From the NCBI RefSeq assembly GCF_000420325.1, contig NZ_ATUS01000001.1:186001-250000 (forward strand): a DNA stretch of 64,000 nt, given 5' to 3'. Made by a program: the position numbers and the translations under genes. The notes beneath the pieces are model-generated. The model was not told the DNA's origin, searched no databases, and worked only from the letters and a program-made list of their open reading frames with translations. Positions 27,285 through 36,101 of the stretch are shown in pieces (the first letter of the stretch is position 1; every line of letters starts with the position of its first letter). The stretch comes from Spongiibacter tropicus DSM 19543. GTDB taxonomy: Bacteria > Pseudomonadota > Gammaproteobacteria > Pseudomonadales > Spongiibacteraceae.

Positions 27285-27704
27285 ATGGGCATTCCCGTTT
27301 TTCCCCCGCGTTTCGACAGCGATCTTCTCAAGCCCTTCTACGACGGCCTGGCCCAGGGAGAACTGCGCCTGAGTGCCTGTTCGGAATGTGGCAAGTTTCA
27401 CTGGTACCCCCCGGAAGTTCTGCCCTGCCATCCAGAGGCGGAGCTGGTGTGGAAGCCGGTTTCAACCGAGGGCGTGGTGTATACCTTCACCACCATCGAG
27501 CGCAGCCTTTTGCCGGGCGATCACCGCGACGAAGTGCCGTTTACGGTAGTTCTGGTCGCATCAAAGGATACCCCCCACTTACGGGTCCCCGGTCTTTTTA
27601 TCAGCGACGACGGCAGCGAGCCGCAGTGCGACATGTCTGTTCGCCTGCGCCCCGTGCAGATTGGTGACTACTGGCTACCGGCCTTTGAACCCATTGCAGC
27701 CTGA
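27285..27704 (+). CDS. DUF35 OB-fold/zinc-ribbon partner of the aldolase
   Basis: A 139-residue protein with an N-terminal helix (DSDLLKPFYDGLAQGELRL), a rubredoxin-like ribbon CSECGKFHWYPP...PCH with three cysteines plus a histidine rather than four cysteines, and an OB-fold (GVVYTFTTIERSL). DUF35 proteins bind thiolase-fold enzymes and gate CoA substrates. It begins one base after the aldolase stop, so the pair is tightly coupled. Confidence 0.88.
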   Translation: MGIPVFPPRFDSDLLKPFYDGLAQGELRLSACSECGKFHWYPPEVLPCHPEAELVWKPVSTEGVVYTFTTIERSLLPGDHRDEVPFTVVLVASKDTPHLRVPGLFISDDGSEPQCDMSVRLRPVQIGDYWLPAFEPIAA

Positions 27705-27770
27705 GACATTCCATCGCGCCGTTTGGCTCTGCCGCGGCGCGACGACATACCGATAACAGGAGATAACACC

Positions 27771-30140
27771 ATGCAAGGCCCACTGGAAGGACTCACCGTC
27801 CTGGAAATTTCCAATGTCATGCCCGGCAGCATCGCCGGTGTCTTGCTGGCCGACCACGGCGCCAACGTCATCAAGATTGAGCCCCATGGCGGCAACCACT
27901 TTGCTCACGAACTGGTGCGCAAAGGCTGGGACCGTAACAAGAAAAGCATTGAGCTGGATCTGCACAAGCCCGAGGAACTGGAGAAAATTAAGGCGCTGGC
28001 CGCCTCGGCAGATGTGCTGATCCACTCGCTGGAAGCCCCCGAAGCCGCCGCGCTTGGTCTGAACGCTGAAAGCCTGTCAGCCGGCAACCCGGAACTGATT
28101 GTTTGCGGACTCACCGCCTACGGCCAGGACACCCCTTTCAAAGACCGCCCCTACGGCGAATCGCTGGTCGCTGCCCGCCTCGGCGGCATGCTGGAAAAAG
28201 GCAGTCCCTACCGCGACGGTCCGCTGTATATGGGCCACCCAGCCCTGCATTACGGCCAGGCCTTTCTCGCGGTTATCGACATTCTCGCCGCACTGCGTGC
28301 CCGTCATGAATCCGGCATCGGCCAGGACGTGGAAGCTTCATTGTTTGATTCCTTCCTCGCCCAGTCGCCGATGAACTGGTGGTGGCACCCGGAAGGCATT
28401 TCCTATATCAAGCGTCCCGCCAAAGCCAGTAAAACCGGCACGCCCTTCGGCCACACCCGTCTGGTCACCACCAAGTTCCAGTGTGCCGACGGCGAATACC
28501 TGCAAATGCACACCGGCGGTGTAGGCTCGTTCAAGCGCGCCATGGATATTCTCGGCTTCGGTGATCGCGTTCAAGCCATTGACGGTCCGGAAATGGCCGT
28601 GCCGCTCAGTGACGATGAGTATCAGATTGCCCGCGTGGAAATCTACGACGCCTTTAAGAAAAAGCCCCGCGCCGAATGGCTGAAGCTGTTCCACGAGGCC
28701 GATATTGCTTCGCTGCCCGTGCTGCGCCCGGCCGAAGTCCTGCTTGATGAGCAGGTGGAATTCCTCGAACAGCGCGTCGAAATTCCCGATGAAGACTTCG
28801 GCACGATCCATCAGGCGGGTCCGGCTATTCGCTTCCGCCGCGCCGGTGGTGCCAGCATCAAACCGGCCCCCAAAGTCGGTCAGCACAACGCCGAGCTTGA
28901 CGCGCTGCTGCAACAGCCAGGCAAACCCTCCAGTAACAGCAAGGGCAAGCCGCTCAGCCACGCCCTGGAAGGCATTCGCATTCTCGACCTCAGCTCCTTC
29001 TTCGCCTGTGGCTATGCTGGCAAGCTGATGTCAGACATGGGCGCCGATGTAATCAAGATCGAAACGCCATCCGGCGACCAGATGCGTCCGCTGCCCGACC
29101 CGTTTGAAGGCTGTCAGCGTGGCAAGCGCGATATCGTCGTCAACCTGAAAACCGCAGAAGGTCTGGAAATCGTCAGAAAACTGGTCGCCACCGCCGACGT
29201 GGTGATGCACAACATGCGTCCCGGCAAAGCCGACAAACTCGGCATTGGCTACGAGGCCCTGACCGAAATCAAACCCGATTTGATCTACGCCTACCTGCCC
29301 GGCTACGGCTCCACCGGCCCCAAGTCCAAACTGAAAAGCTTCGCCCCGCTGATCAGCGGCTTCTGCGGCCTGCTGTACGAAGGCGCTGGCGAGGGGAACG
29401 ATCCGATCCCCAGCGTTTACGGCAACGAGGACTACAACAACGGTTTCCTTGGCGCGGTCGGCGTCCTGATGGCCCTGCAAAACCGTGCGAAGACCGGCAA
29501 AGGCGATTATCTGGAATGCCCACAGGTACATTCCAGCCTGTTCACCACCTCTGAGCACTTCCTGAATGCCAACCGCGAGACCGTCTACGGCCTGCGCATG
29601 GACAAGGACCAGATGGGCTTCAACGCGCTCGATCGCCTCTACCAGACCGCTGACGACCGCTGGATCTGTATTGCCAGCACCTCTGACGCGCACTTTGCCG
29701 GGCTGTGCAAAGGTATTGGTCAGGCCGAACTGGCCCACGATCCGCGCTTTGCCACCGCCAAGGCCCGTTCACAGAACGACGCCCAACTGCTGGACATTCT
29801 GCAACCCTACTTCGCCGCCCATAGCGCAGAGGACGCCTTCCAGGCGCTGGACGCCGCCGGAGCCGCGATTGAAATCGCAGCGGACGACCACTGGCTGCCC
29901 GACTTCCTCGAAAAAGCCGAGTGGGCAGAAACCCATGGTCACGTGTTTGATCAGCCCACGTCGATGTATGGCCATATTCGCGAAGTCGGCATTGTGAACC
30001 GCCTGTCGAAAACCCCGGCAGTCCGCAAAGGTCCTGCCCCGCAATTCGGCGGCCACACTCGCGAGATACTGGCTGAGCTGGGCTACAGCAGCGAGCAGAT
30101 CGACAGCCTGATTTCCGGCAAGCAAGTGCTGTCGGTGTAA
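27771..30140 (+). CDS. Fused double CaiB/BaiF CoA-transferase with one apparently inactive half
   Basis: A 789-residue protein made of two complete type III CoA-transferase domains: about 1-385 (GPLEGLTVLEISNVMPGSIAG) and about 400-789 (LEGIRILDLSSFFACGYAGK). Active members are interlocked homodimers of about 400 residues. In the second half the nucleophile aspartate is present (Asp554 in NEDYNNGFLG). In the first half the aligned stretch is GHPALHYG (155-162) and has no aspartate. It therefore looks like a covalent heterodimer with one catalytic site. ATG 27771 after AGGAG is preferred over 27723. Confidence 0.88.
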   Translation: MQGPLEGLTVLEISNVMPGSIAGVLLADHGANVIKIEPHGGNHFAHELVRKGWDRNKKSIELDLHKPEELEKIKALAASADVLIHSLEAPEAAALGLNAESLSAGNPELIVCGLTAYGQDTPFKDRPYGESLVAARLGGMLEKGSPYRDGPLYMGHPALHYGQAFLAVIDILAALRARHESGIGQDVEASLFDSFLAQSPMNWWWHPEGISYIKRPAKASKTGTPFGHTRLVTTKFQCADGEYLQMHTGGVGSFKRAMDILGFGDRVQAIDGPEMAVPLSDDEYQIARVEIYDAFKKKPRAEWLKLFHEADIASLPVLRPAEVLLDEQVEFLEQRVEIPDEDFGTIHQAGPAIRFRRAGGASIKPAPKVGQHNAELDALLQQPGKPSSNSKGKPLSHALEGIRILDLSSFFACGYAGKLMSDMGADVIKIETPSGDQMRPLPDPFEGCQRGKRDIVVNLKTAEGLEIVRKLVATADVVMHNMRPGKADKLGIGYEALTEIKPDLIYAYLPGYGSTGPKSKLKSFAPLISGFCGLLYEGAGEGNDPIPSVYGNEDYNNGFLGAVGVLMALQNRAKTGKGDYLECPQVHSSLFTTSEHFLNANRETVYGLRMDKDQMGFNALDRLYQTADDRWICIASTSDAHFAGLCKGIGQAELAHDPRFATAKARSQNDAQLLDILQPYFAAHSAEDAFQALDAAGAAIEIAADDHWLPDFLEKAEWAETHGHVFDQPTSMYGHIREVGIVNRLSKTPAVRKGPAPQFGGHTREILAELGYSSEQIDSLISGKQVLSV

Positions 30141-30164
30141 CGAGTTATTGGAGAAAGACGAAAC

Positions 30165-31385
30165 ATGCGGGCTCTTGACGATATTTTTGTACTGGACCTC
30201 AGCCGTGTACTGGCGGGTCCCTGGGCAACCCAGATTCTCGCCGATCTGGGCGCCACCGTGGTGAAGGTAGAGAAGCCCGGCGAGGGTGACGACACCCGCC
30301 GCTGGGGGCCTCCTTTCCTGAATGATCCGGAAACCGGTGAACCCGCCGATGCCGCGTATTACCTGTCCGCCAACCGCGGCAAACGCTCCATCACGGTTGA
30401 CCTTGCCTCGGAAGAAGGCCAGGAAATCATCCGCAAACTGGCAGCCAAGGCCGACGTACTGGTAGAAAACTACAAGCTGGGTGGCCTGAAGAAGTACGGT
30501 CTGGACTACGACAGCCTGAAGGAAATCAACCCGCGGCTGGTGTACTGCTCCATTACGGGCTTTGGTCAGGACGGCCCCTACGCCCCGCGTGCAGGCTATG
30601 ACTTCCTGATTCAGGCCATGGGCGGCATGATGAGCGTAACTGGTGAGCGCGATGACCTGCCTGGCGGTGGCCCTCAGAAAGCCGGGGTAGCTTTTGCCGA
30701 TATTAGTTCGGGCCTGTATGCAGCCATTGCCATCTTGGGCGCACTGAACCAACGCCATCGCAGCAACAAAGGCCAGTATATTGATATTGCCCTGCTCGAT
30801 GTGCAGGTGTTCAACATGGCGAATCAGGCGCTCGCCTATATGGTCAGTGGCGAATCACCCAAGCGCATGGGCAATGGCCACGCGGTCGTGGTGCCCTACC
30901 AGAGTTTCCCGACCTCCAACGGTCACGTCATCATCGCCACTGGCAACGACAACCAGTATCGCAAACTGATGGATGTGCTCGGCCGTTCCGACTTATCCGA
31001 CGACCCGCGCTTTGCCAAGATGTCGGGCCGGGTGAAAAACCGCCACGAACTGATTCCGCTGATCGAAGCCGAGACCCGCAAGCTGAGCAGCGCCGAGCTG
31101 TACGAAAAGCTTGAAGCTGTCTCGGTGCCCTGCGGCCCGATCAACACATTGGAAGAAGTGTTTAAAGATCCCCAGGTCATTCACCGCCAGATTCGCAAAG
31201 ACCTGCCCCATTCCCAGCAAGGCACCGTACCCGGTATGGCGACACCACTGCGCCTGTCCGATTCGCCGACACCCTACGATCGTGGGCCACCGGTACTCGG
31301 CGAAAACACCGACGAAGTGCTTCAGGAGATGCTGGGACTGGACAGCGATGCGCTATCTGAACTGCGGGAACGACAAGTGATTTAA
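30165..31385 (+). CDS. CaiB/BaiF (type III) CoA-transferase
   Basis: A 406-residue type III CoA-transferase with N-terminal VLDLSRVLAGPWATQILADLGATVVKVE and the nucleophile aspartate in AFADISSGLYAAIAIL. The N-terminal DTRRWGPPF resembles succinyl-CoA-dependent dicarboxylate transferases (inference). GGAGAAAG precedes the ATG. Co-transcribed with the fused transferase. Confidence 0.92.
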   Translation: MRALDDIFVLDLSRVLAGPWATQILADLGATVVKVEKPGEGDDTRRWGPPFLNDPETGEPADAAYYLSANRGKRSITVDLASEEGQEIIRKLAAKADVLVENYKLGGLKKYGLDYDSLKEINPRLVYCSITGFGQDGPYAPRAGYDFLIQAMGGMMSVTGERDDLPGGGPQKAGVAFADISSGLYAAIAILGALNQRHRSNKGQYIDIALLDVQVFNMANQALAYMVSGESPKRMGNGHAVVVPYQSFPTSNGHVIIATGNDNQYRKLMDVLGRSDLSDDPRFAKMSGRVKNRHELIPLIEAETRKLSSAELYEKLEAVSVPCGPINTLEEVFKDPQVIHRQIRKDLPHSQQGTVPGMATPLRLSDSPTPYDRGPPVLGENTDEVLQEMLGLDSDALSELRERQVI

Positions 31386-31446
31386 CCGAGGAGGCTCAAC
31401 ACCATCCGAGCTGAGGCTCCATAGCTGTTAATAATAAGGAGAAGCT

Positions 31447-31656
31447 ATGCCATCACTGAAAATCCAAGCCGACACAGAAAAGTGCCAGGGGCATGCGCGT
31501 TGCTACGCCATCGCCCCGGAACTGTTTGCACTTGATGAAGAAGGCTATATCGGCTTTGACGAAAAGATCATTGCCAGCGACCAGGAGCAAACCGTACGAC
31601 AGGGAATTCGCGCGTGCCCCGAACATGCACTGCGTATGAGAAAAGGAGAAGAATAA
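31447..31656 (+). CDS. [3Fe-4S] ferredoxin for the P450
   Basis: A 69-residue single-cluster ferredoxin: CQGHARC (Cys13, His16, Cys19) and Cys57 followed by Pro. The histidine in place of a cysteine is typical of [3Fe-4S] ferredoxins that feed bacterial P450s. Strong AAGGAG site. Its stop TAA overlaps the P450 ATG by one base. No ferredoxin reductase is encoded in the block. Confidence 0.93.
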   Translation: MPSLKIQADTEKCQGHARCYAIAPELFALDEEGYIGFDEKIIASDQEQTVRQGIRACPEHALRMRKGEE

Positions 31657-32876
31657 TGCTCACCAACGCTGAAATCCCCTCACACGTTCCACAGGATCTC
31701 GTCAGCAGTTTCAATTTCTGGACAGCCAAAGACATGGCCCCCACCCCTGGTGGCGACCCCCATCTGTCGCTGTCGGCGCTGCGTAAGGGGCCACGCATTT
31801 TCTATTCACCCAATAACACCCGCGACGGCCAGGGCACATGGGTACTGACCAGTATCGACGATATGCGCACTGTGCTGCGCGATACCGAGACGTTTTCCAG
31901 CCACCGCAGTATTTTCGCCAGCGCATTGGGTGAGAACTGGCCGCTGATTCCACTGGAAATCGATCCACCGGACCACTCCACCTTCCGCAAGCTGCTCAAC
32001 CCGCTGTTTTCACCCCAGCGAATGGAAAAGCTGGAAGCTCAGGTACGTCAGCGGGCCATAGACCTCATTGAATCGTTCAAAGACAAAGGGTCTTGCGAGG
32101 TGATGAGCGAATTTGCCTTCCCCTACGCGGTCAGTATTTTCCTGGAGTTTCTCGGCCTGCCCAAAGAGCGCATGAAAGAGTTTCTCGGCTGGGCGACCAA
32201 CCTGCTGCATCCCGCAACGCCCCAGCATCGCACCGATGCCGCCATGGAGGTGATCGCCTACCTCGACGATCTGGCCAAGCTACGCCGCAGCACGCCTGCC
32301 GATGACTTTATGAGCTTTGTGGTCGACGCCGAGGTCGATGGACGTCGCCTCAGCGATAAAGAAGTGCGCGGCATTGCCGTGCTGGTGTTTATCGCGGGCC
32401 TGGACACCGTTGCAGCGGGCATTGGTTTCGACCTCAGCCATCTTGCGCGACACCAGGACGACCAGCAGACCCTTCGGGAAAAGCCGGAGATGATTCCCAA
32501 TGCCGTAGAAGAGCTATTGCGCGCCTATTCCACTGTGCAGATGGTGCGCGTGGCAAAGCAAGACACCGAGCTGGCCGGGGTACAGATCAAAGCGGGAGAT
32601 CTCATCACTTGCGCGTCGCAAATCGCCAACCGCGACCCCAATGAATTTCCCGACCCGGACAAGATCGACTTTGAACGCAACGCCAACCGACATATGGCCT
32701 TCGCCTACGGGGTTCACCGCTGCCTGGGGTCTCACCTCGCCCGCCGGGAGCTGGTTGCCTCACTCGAGGAGTGGATGAAGCGTATCCCGCCATTCCGTGT
32801 AAAAAACGGCACTGAACCCGTTGCCCACGGCGGCTTTGTATTCGGCGTGCAATCTCTGGAAATTTCCTGGGACTAA
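31656..32876 (+). CDS. Cytochrome P450, CYP101-like
   Basis: A 406-residue bacterial class I P450. Heme-binding FAYGVHRCLG with Cys356; I-helix AGLDTVAAG (Asp250, Thr251); ExxR at 286-289. The N-terminus (VPQDLVSSFNFW) and the C-terminal end (WMKRIPPFRV...GFVFGVQSLEISWD) resemble P450cam. CYP101-type enzymes hydroxylate camphor, ionones and related terpenoids, so a terpenoid-like substrate is a fair guess. Start taken as ATG 31656 after AAAGGAGAAG; the frame is open 42 bases further upstream. Confidence 0.93.
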   Translation: MLTNAEIPSHVPQDLVSSFNFWTAKDMAPTPGGDPHLSLSALRKGPRIFYSPNNTRDGQGTWVLTSIDDMRTVLRDTETFSSHRSIFASALGENWPLIPLEIDPPDHSTFRKLLNPLFSPQRMEKLEAQVRQRAIDLIESFKDKGSCEVMSEFAFPYAVSIFLEFLGLPKERMKEFLGWATNLLHPATPQHRTDAAMEVIAYLDDLAKLRRSTPADDFMSFVVDAEVDGRRLSDKEVRGIAVLVFIAGLDTVAAGIGFDLSHLARHQDDQQTLREKPEMIPNAVEELLRAYSTVQMVRVAKQDTELAGVQIKAGDLITCASQIANRDPNEFPDPDKIDFERNANRHMAFAYGVHRCLGSHLARRELVASLEEWMKRIPPFRVKNGTEPVAHGGFVFGVQSLEISWD

Positions 32877-32941
32877 TGTTTCCTGTGACTCATATTTCCT
32901 GAGACTAACATTTCCCAAGACTACAATTACCAGGACTAAGT
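32861..32941 (+). repeat. Degenerate 16-bp tandem repeat across the P450 stop codon
   Basis: About 4.5 imperfect units: AATTTCCTGG, GACTAATGTTTCCTGT, GACTCATATTTCCTGA, GACTAACATTTCCCAA, GACTACAATTACCAG, GACTAAG. The first full unit contains the stop codon (GAC TAA). Confidence 0.75.
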
Positions 32942-32949
32942 ACAACCGC

Positions 32950-32978
32950 GTCACGTACCGACCTTGTCGGTGCGTGAC
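32950..32978. other. Hairpin downstream of the P450 operon
   Basis: 13-bp stem GTCACGTACCGAC / GTCGGTGCGTGAC (one G-U pair) with a 3-base loop. There is no T tract, so it is possibly a processing or Rho-associated end rather than an intrinsic terminator. Confidence 0.4.
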
Positions 32979-33093
32979 TCGCGCCTCTCCGTCCAGTTAT
33001 ATTCTGTTCTGCCTGCTCCCTTCCCTGCGCTCCCTTTCTCTGCAGCCTAGAGCCCCTGCCGCTTTTCTGACCGGCAGGAACGCCATTGTCTAT

Positions 33094-34341
33094 TCACTGA
33101 TTCGCAGCCGGTTTTTTGACCGCCGGCAGAGAGAAGAAACACCAGGCTGCAGGTATTAACAGCGCCGCGAACAGGATAAATGCCAGAGAATAGCCGCGAG
33201 TGACATCCCGTATGCCCCCGGCGACGACGGCGCCAACGCCCGCAGTACTGCCCACAGCAAAGACCACCCCCATAACACGGCCGAAGCGCTCCGCACCCCA
33301 GTGGTCGACAATATACGAGGACACCAGCGGCAGACTGGCACCGGTTCCCACGGCCAGCAAGGCGACCCCCAGCATGAGCGGAATGAAGCCGGAGAACAGT
33401 CCCAGCGCCAGTAAACCGGCAAGCTGACTGATCAACAGCAAGAGATAGGGCCACCAATGCCCGGCCCAATCACACAGCATGCCGGAACCCAGCTTACTCA
33501 ATACCATGACGAACGACGCCACACTGACCACCAGCGCAGCCTGCGGCGCGATGACCGCTTGGTCGGCCGCCAAGGTGCCGAGATTGTGCAATGTGGCCAC
33601 GAACAACAAATTCGGAACAAAGAAGGCAATACCCAGCTTAAGCACCGCCGCAGACAACAGGTGTTTGCCATCATTCGACGTCGCAGCGCTTTTTTCCTGG
33701 CCGCTATCGTCGGCCTCATCACCGCCCACCAGCAGGATGCCGGGGATGACGACGGCCAACATAACCAGCGCCGCCAATATCTGGAAAGCGGCCCGCCAGT
33801 CGTAGCGACTCAACAGGAAGGCGACCAACAGCGGAATCACAAAGCCGCCAATGGAGGAACCCAGCGCCGAAATACCGAGGGCCGCCCCCCGGTGTGAGGA
33901 AAAACGCCGCGCAACAAGCGATGACGCCATCAACGTACCGGAAAACAACATCCCGAACGGCAATACGAAAGTGAAAAGCGCGATAATCCAGTAAACATGG
34001 GAAGCGATCGACACGGCGCACAGTCCGAGCGCAAAAGAAGCGCCGCCGAATAACAGCAGGGCCCGGCTGGAAAGCTTATCCAACAACCAACCACACAACG
34101 GCGACACCACCGCTATCGCTATCGAGAGACCGGTGGCCGCGATCATCAGCGTGCTTCGCGAGGTAGCGAAGGCCTCCACCCACGGCGTAACAAAGAAGGT
34201 AAAAGAATAGAACGCGATACCCACCACAACGGCCTGCATCACCACAACGTACACCAGCAGCTCCCATGGATTGCGATGTTGCTGCCCCGTGTTCACAGCC
34301 CCCGTATCCACAATCCCTTTGCTCGCACCTCTCGTATTCAC
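33094..34341 (-). CDS. MFS transporter (monocarboxylate/OFA-like)
   Basis: A 415-residue 12-helix major facilitator. GTG 34341 follows GGAGGGATATGCC, a much better start than the TTG at 34398. Helical segments such as LLVYVVVMQAVVVGIAFYSF and the loop GWLLDKLSSRALLL are typical. Likely moves a carboxylate substrate or intermediate across the inner membrane (inference). Transcribed divergently from the acyl-CoA dehydrogenase operon at 34888. Confidence 0.88.
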   Translation of the reverse strand: MNTRGASKGIVDTGAVNTGQQHRNPWELLVYVVVMQAVVVGIAFYSFTFFVTPWVEAFATSRSTLMIAATGLSIAIAVVSPLCGWLLDKLSSRALLLFGGASFALGLCAVSIASHVYWIIALFTFVLPFGMLFSGTLMASSLVARRFSSHRGAALGISALGSSIGGFVIPLLVAFLLSRYDWRAAFQILAALVMLAVVIPGILLVGGDEADDSGQEKSAATSNDGKHLLSAAVLKLGIAFFVPNLLFVATLHNLGTLAADQAVIAPQAALVVSVASFVMVLSKLGSGMLCDWAGHWWPYLLLLISQLAGLLALGLFSGFIPLMLGVALLAVGTGASLPLVSSYIVDHWGAERFGRVMGVVFAVGSTAGVGAVVAGGIRDVTRGYSLAFILFAALLIPAAWCFFSLPAVKKPAANQ

Positions 34342-34784
34342 GGCATATCCCTCCAAAGGCTCATCGACTTGTCCAATAGCACTGCATTCGAACAACAAGC
34401 TGTCTCTTTGGATGATCCCGCATAGCGAGAACTAACGCTGAACGTCGGGCTGAGGCTCGCTATCGGCGCAACAGCGGTGTGAAGGAGATACTTTTTATTA
34501 TTCGACTGAGTACATCTGTAAGGCGTTAACCATGCACGGCATCCGCCTGCGGCGCAACAATTTTAACCACAAGAGCAATATTGGGATTGACACACCCTCT
34601 TTAGCTGCCCACCCGATTTCCCCACCCAGATCACAGTTTGAGCGTTAGATAGCTCACTTGCCGACCAGCCCTTTCCACACAGGCCACATACCTCGCGGCA
34701 CCGAACACGGAAAAACTCGCGAAAAACGTTTCATTCTGATGCCTATCGCCGCCACAAAGACGCAACGAAAACTGCACGCGCGTG

Positions 34785-34813
34785 TTGCATTGACTTAATT
34801 GCTGCGGTATAAC
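34785..34813 (+). promoter_or_regulatory. Promoter of the 34888-41302 operon
   Basis: TTGCAT (34785-34790), 17-bp spacer, TATAAC (34808-34813). The operator at 34815-34838 begins one base after the -10, covering the expected start of transcription. Confidence 0.65.
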
Positions 34814-34814
34814 T

Positions 34815-34838
34815 AATTCTAACCTTTAATGCAATTTT
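34815..34838. promoter_or_regulatory. Candidate block-wide operator, site 3
   Basis: AATTCTAACCT at the left, TAATGCAATTTT at the right, with AATT...AATT ends 22 bp apart. It is placed at the transcription start, as expected for a repressor. Confidence 0.65.
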
Positions 34839-34887
34839 AAAAAGTTGGTAACGCCACCAACAAGACATAACAGAGTATGACTTCACC

Positions 34888-36078
34888 ATGACCGATTTTG
34901 CCGCAATTGAGGGCGATGCCTTTCGCAGAGAAGTCCGCCAGTGGCTGGCTGACAACTTCCCGCCCTCACTGAAGAATGCCTCGTCACTGACATACCAGAC
35001 CAACCCCGATGAAGCGCGGGCCAATGCGGATTTCTGCCGATGGAAGACATTGATGGGCGAGTCCGGTATGGGCGTTCCCACCTGGCCAAAACAATATGGC
35101 GGCGCGGGCCTGAGCACCGAACAAGCCGAGGTATTTCAGGAGGAAATGAGCCAACTGAATGCCTTCAACCCTATTTTCGGTAACGGGCCAATGATGCTGG
35201 GGCCGACCCTGCTGGAGTTCGGCACTGAAGAGCAAAAACTCGAGCACCTGCCGGTCATCGCCCGCGGCGAAAGCAGTTGGTGTCAGGGCTTTTCGGAGCC
35301 GGGCGCAGGCTCAGACCTGGCCTCGTTGAAAACCAAATGTGAAGACAAAGGTGACCACTGGCTGGTCAACGGCCAGAAAGTATGGACCTCCTTTGCCAAC
35401 CATTCCGACTGGTGTTTCTGCCTCGTACGAACCGATACCAGCGTTAAACACACCGGCATCAGCTTTCTGCTGATTGATATGACCTCGCCCGGCATCGATG
35501 TCCGTCCCATCGAACTGATCAGCGGCATCACGCACTTTTGCGAAGTGTTCTTCAACGACGTCAAAGTTCCCAAAGCCAATCTGCTCGGGCAGCTGAATGA
35601 AGGCTGGTCGATTGCCAAACGACTGCTCCAGCATGAGCGCAACGGCCTCTCCAATGTCCGCCGCGCAGGCCCCGATGTCGTCGATCTTGCCAAAGAATAC
35701 GTGGGCGTGGACGAGAACGGCCAGCTCGTCGACCCCGATCTGCGCTGCCGACTCACCACACACCAAATCCGCAGTCAGGCTTACAAGCTGACACTGAAGC
35801 GCATCAGCGATGCCGAGAATGCGGGCGTGCGAAGCGACATTGCCGTTTCCGTGGTTAAAAACCTCGGTGCCTGTGTCGAGCAGTCAAAGTCCGAGCTCAG
35901 TGTCGAAATTCTCGGCTACCGGGGACTCGGCTGGGAAGCTGAGGGCTACAGCGATGAGGAGCTCGCCGTGACGCGAGCGTGGCTGTACAGCAAGGCCTTC
36001 TCGATCTACGGCGGCAGCCACGAGATCCAGAACAATATCACTGCGAAGCGGGTACTCAACCTGCCCAGCGCCAAATAA
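34888..36078 (+). CDS. Acyl-CoA dehydrogenase, subunit of a probable heteromer (1)
   Basis: A 396-residue acyl-CoA dehydrogenase: FSEPGAGSDLASL and QKVWTSFANHSDW for FAD/substrate. At the MCAD catalytic position it has IYGGSHEIQ (Gly for Glu); a helix-G glutamate is available in QHERNGLSNV. The following gene encodes a second, diverged dehydrogenase 23 bases downstream, the arrangement of alpha2beta2 enzymes such as steroid ChsE-type dehydrogenases. Confidence 0.92.
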   Translation: MTDFAAIEGDAFRREVRQWLADNFPPSLKNASSLTYQTNPDEARANADFCRWKTLMGESGMGVPTWPKQYGGAGLSTEQAEVFQEEMSQLNAFNPIFGNGPMMLGPTLLEFGTEEQKLEHLPVIARGESSWCQGFSEPGAGSDLASLKTKCEDKGDHWLVNGQKVWTSFANHSDWCFCLVRTDTSVKHTGISFLLIDMTSPGIDVRPIELISGITHFCEVFFNDVKVPKANLLGQLNEGWSIAKRLLQHERNGLSNVRRAGPDVVDLAKEYVGVDENGQLVDPDLRCRLTTHQIRSQAYKLTLKRISDAENAGVRSDIAVSVVKNLGACVEQSKSELSVEILGYRGLGWEAEGYSDEELAVTRAWLYSKAFSIYGGSHEIQNNITAKRVLNLPSAK

Positions 36079-36101
36079 CCTGAAGAACACAAGGCAACTA
36101 C

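Larger units (their letters stand above)
34342..34887. other. Intergenic region between MFS gene and 34888 operon
   Basis: 546 bases without a convincing gene. The right end holds a promoter and operator (34785-34838). The left part holds nothing I recognise beyond the MFS ribosome site. Confidence 0.6.

Noticed and set aside
29769-30758. 329-residue minus-strand ORF spanning the junction of two CoA-transferases
   Set aside because: Runs across the ends of two well-supported genes; no motifs.
32861-32941. CRISPR array
   Set aside because: Units are 16 bp, contiguous, without spacers, and no Cas genes are present.
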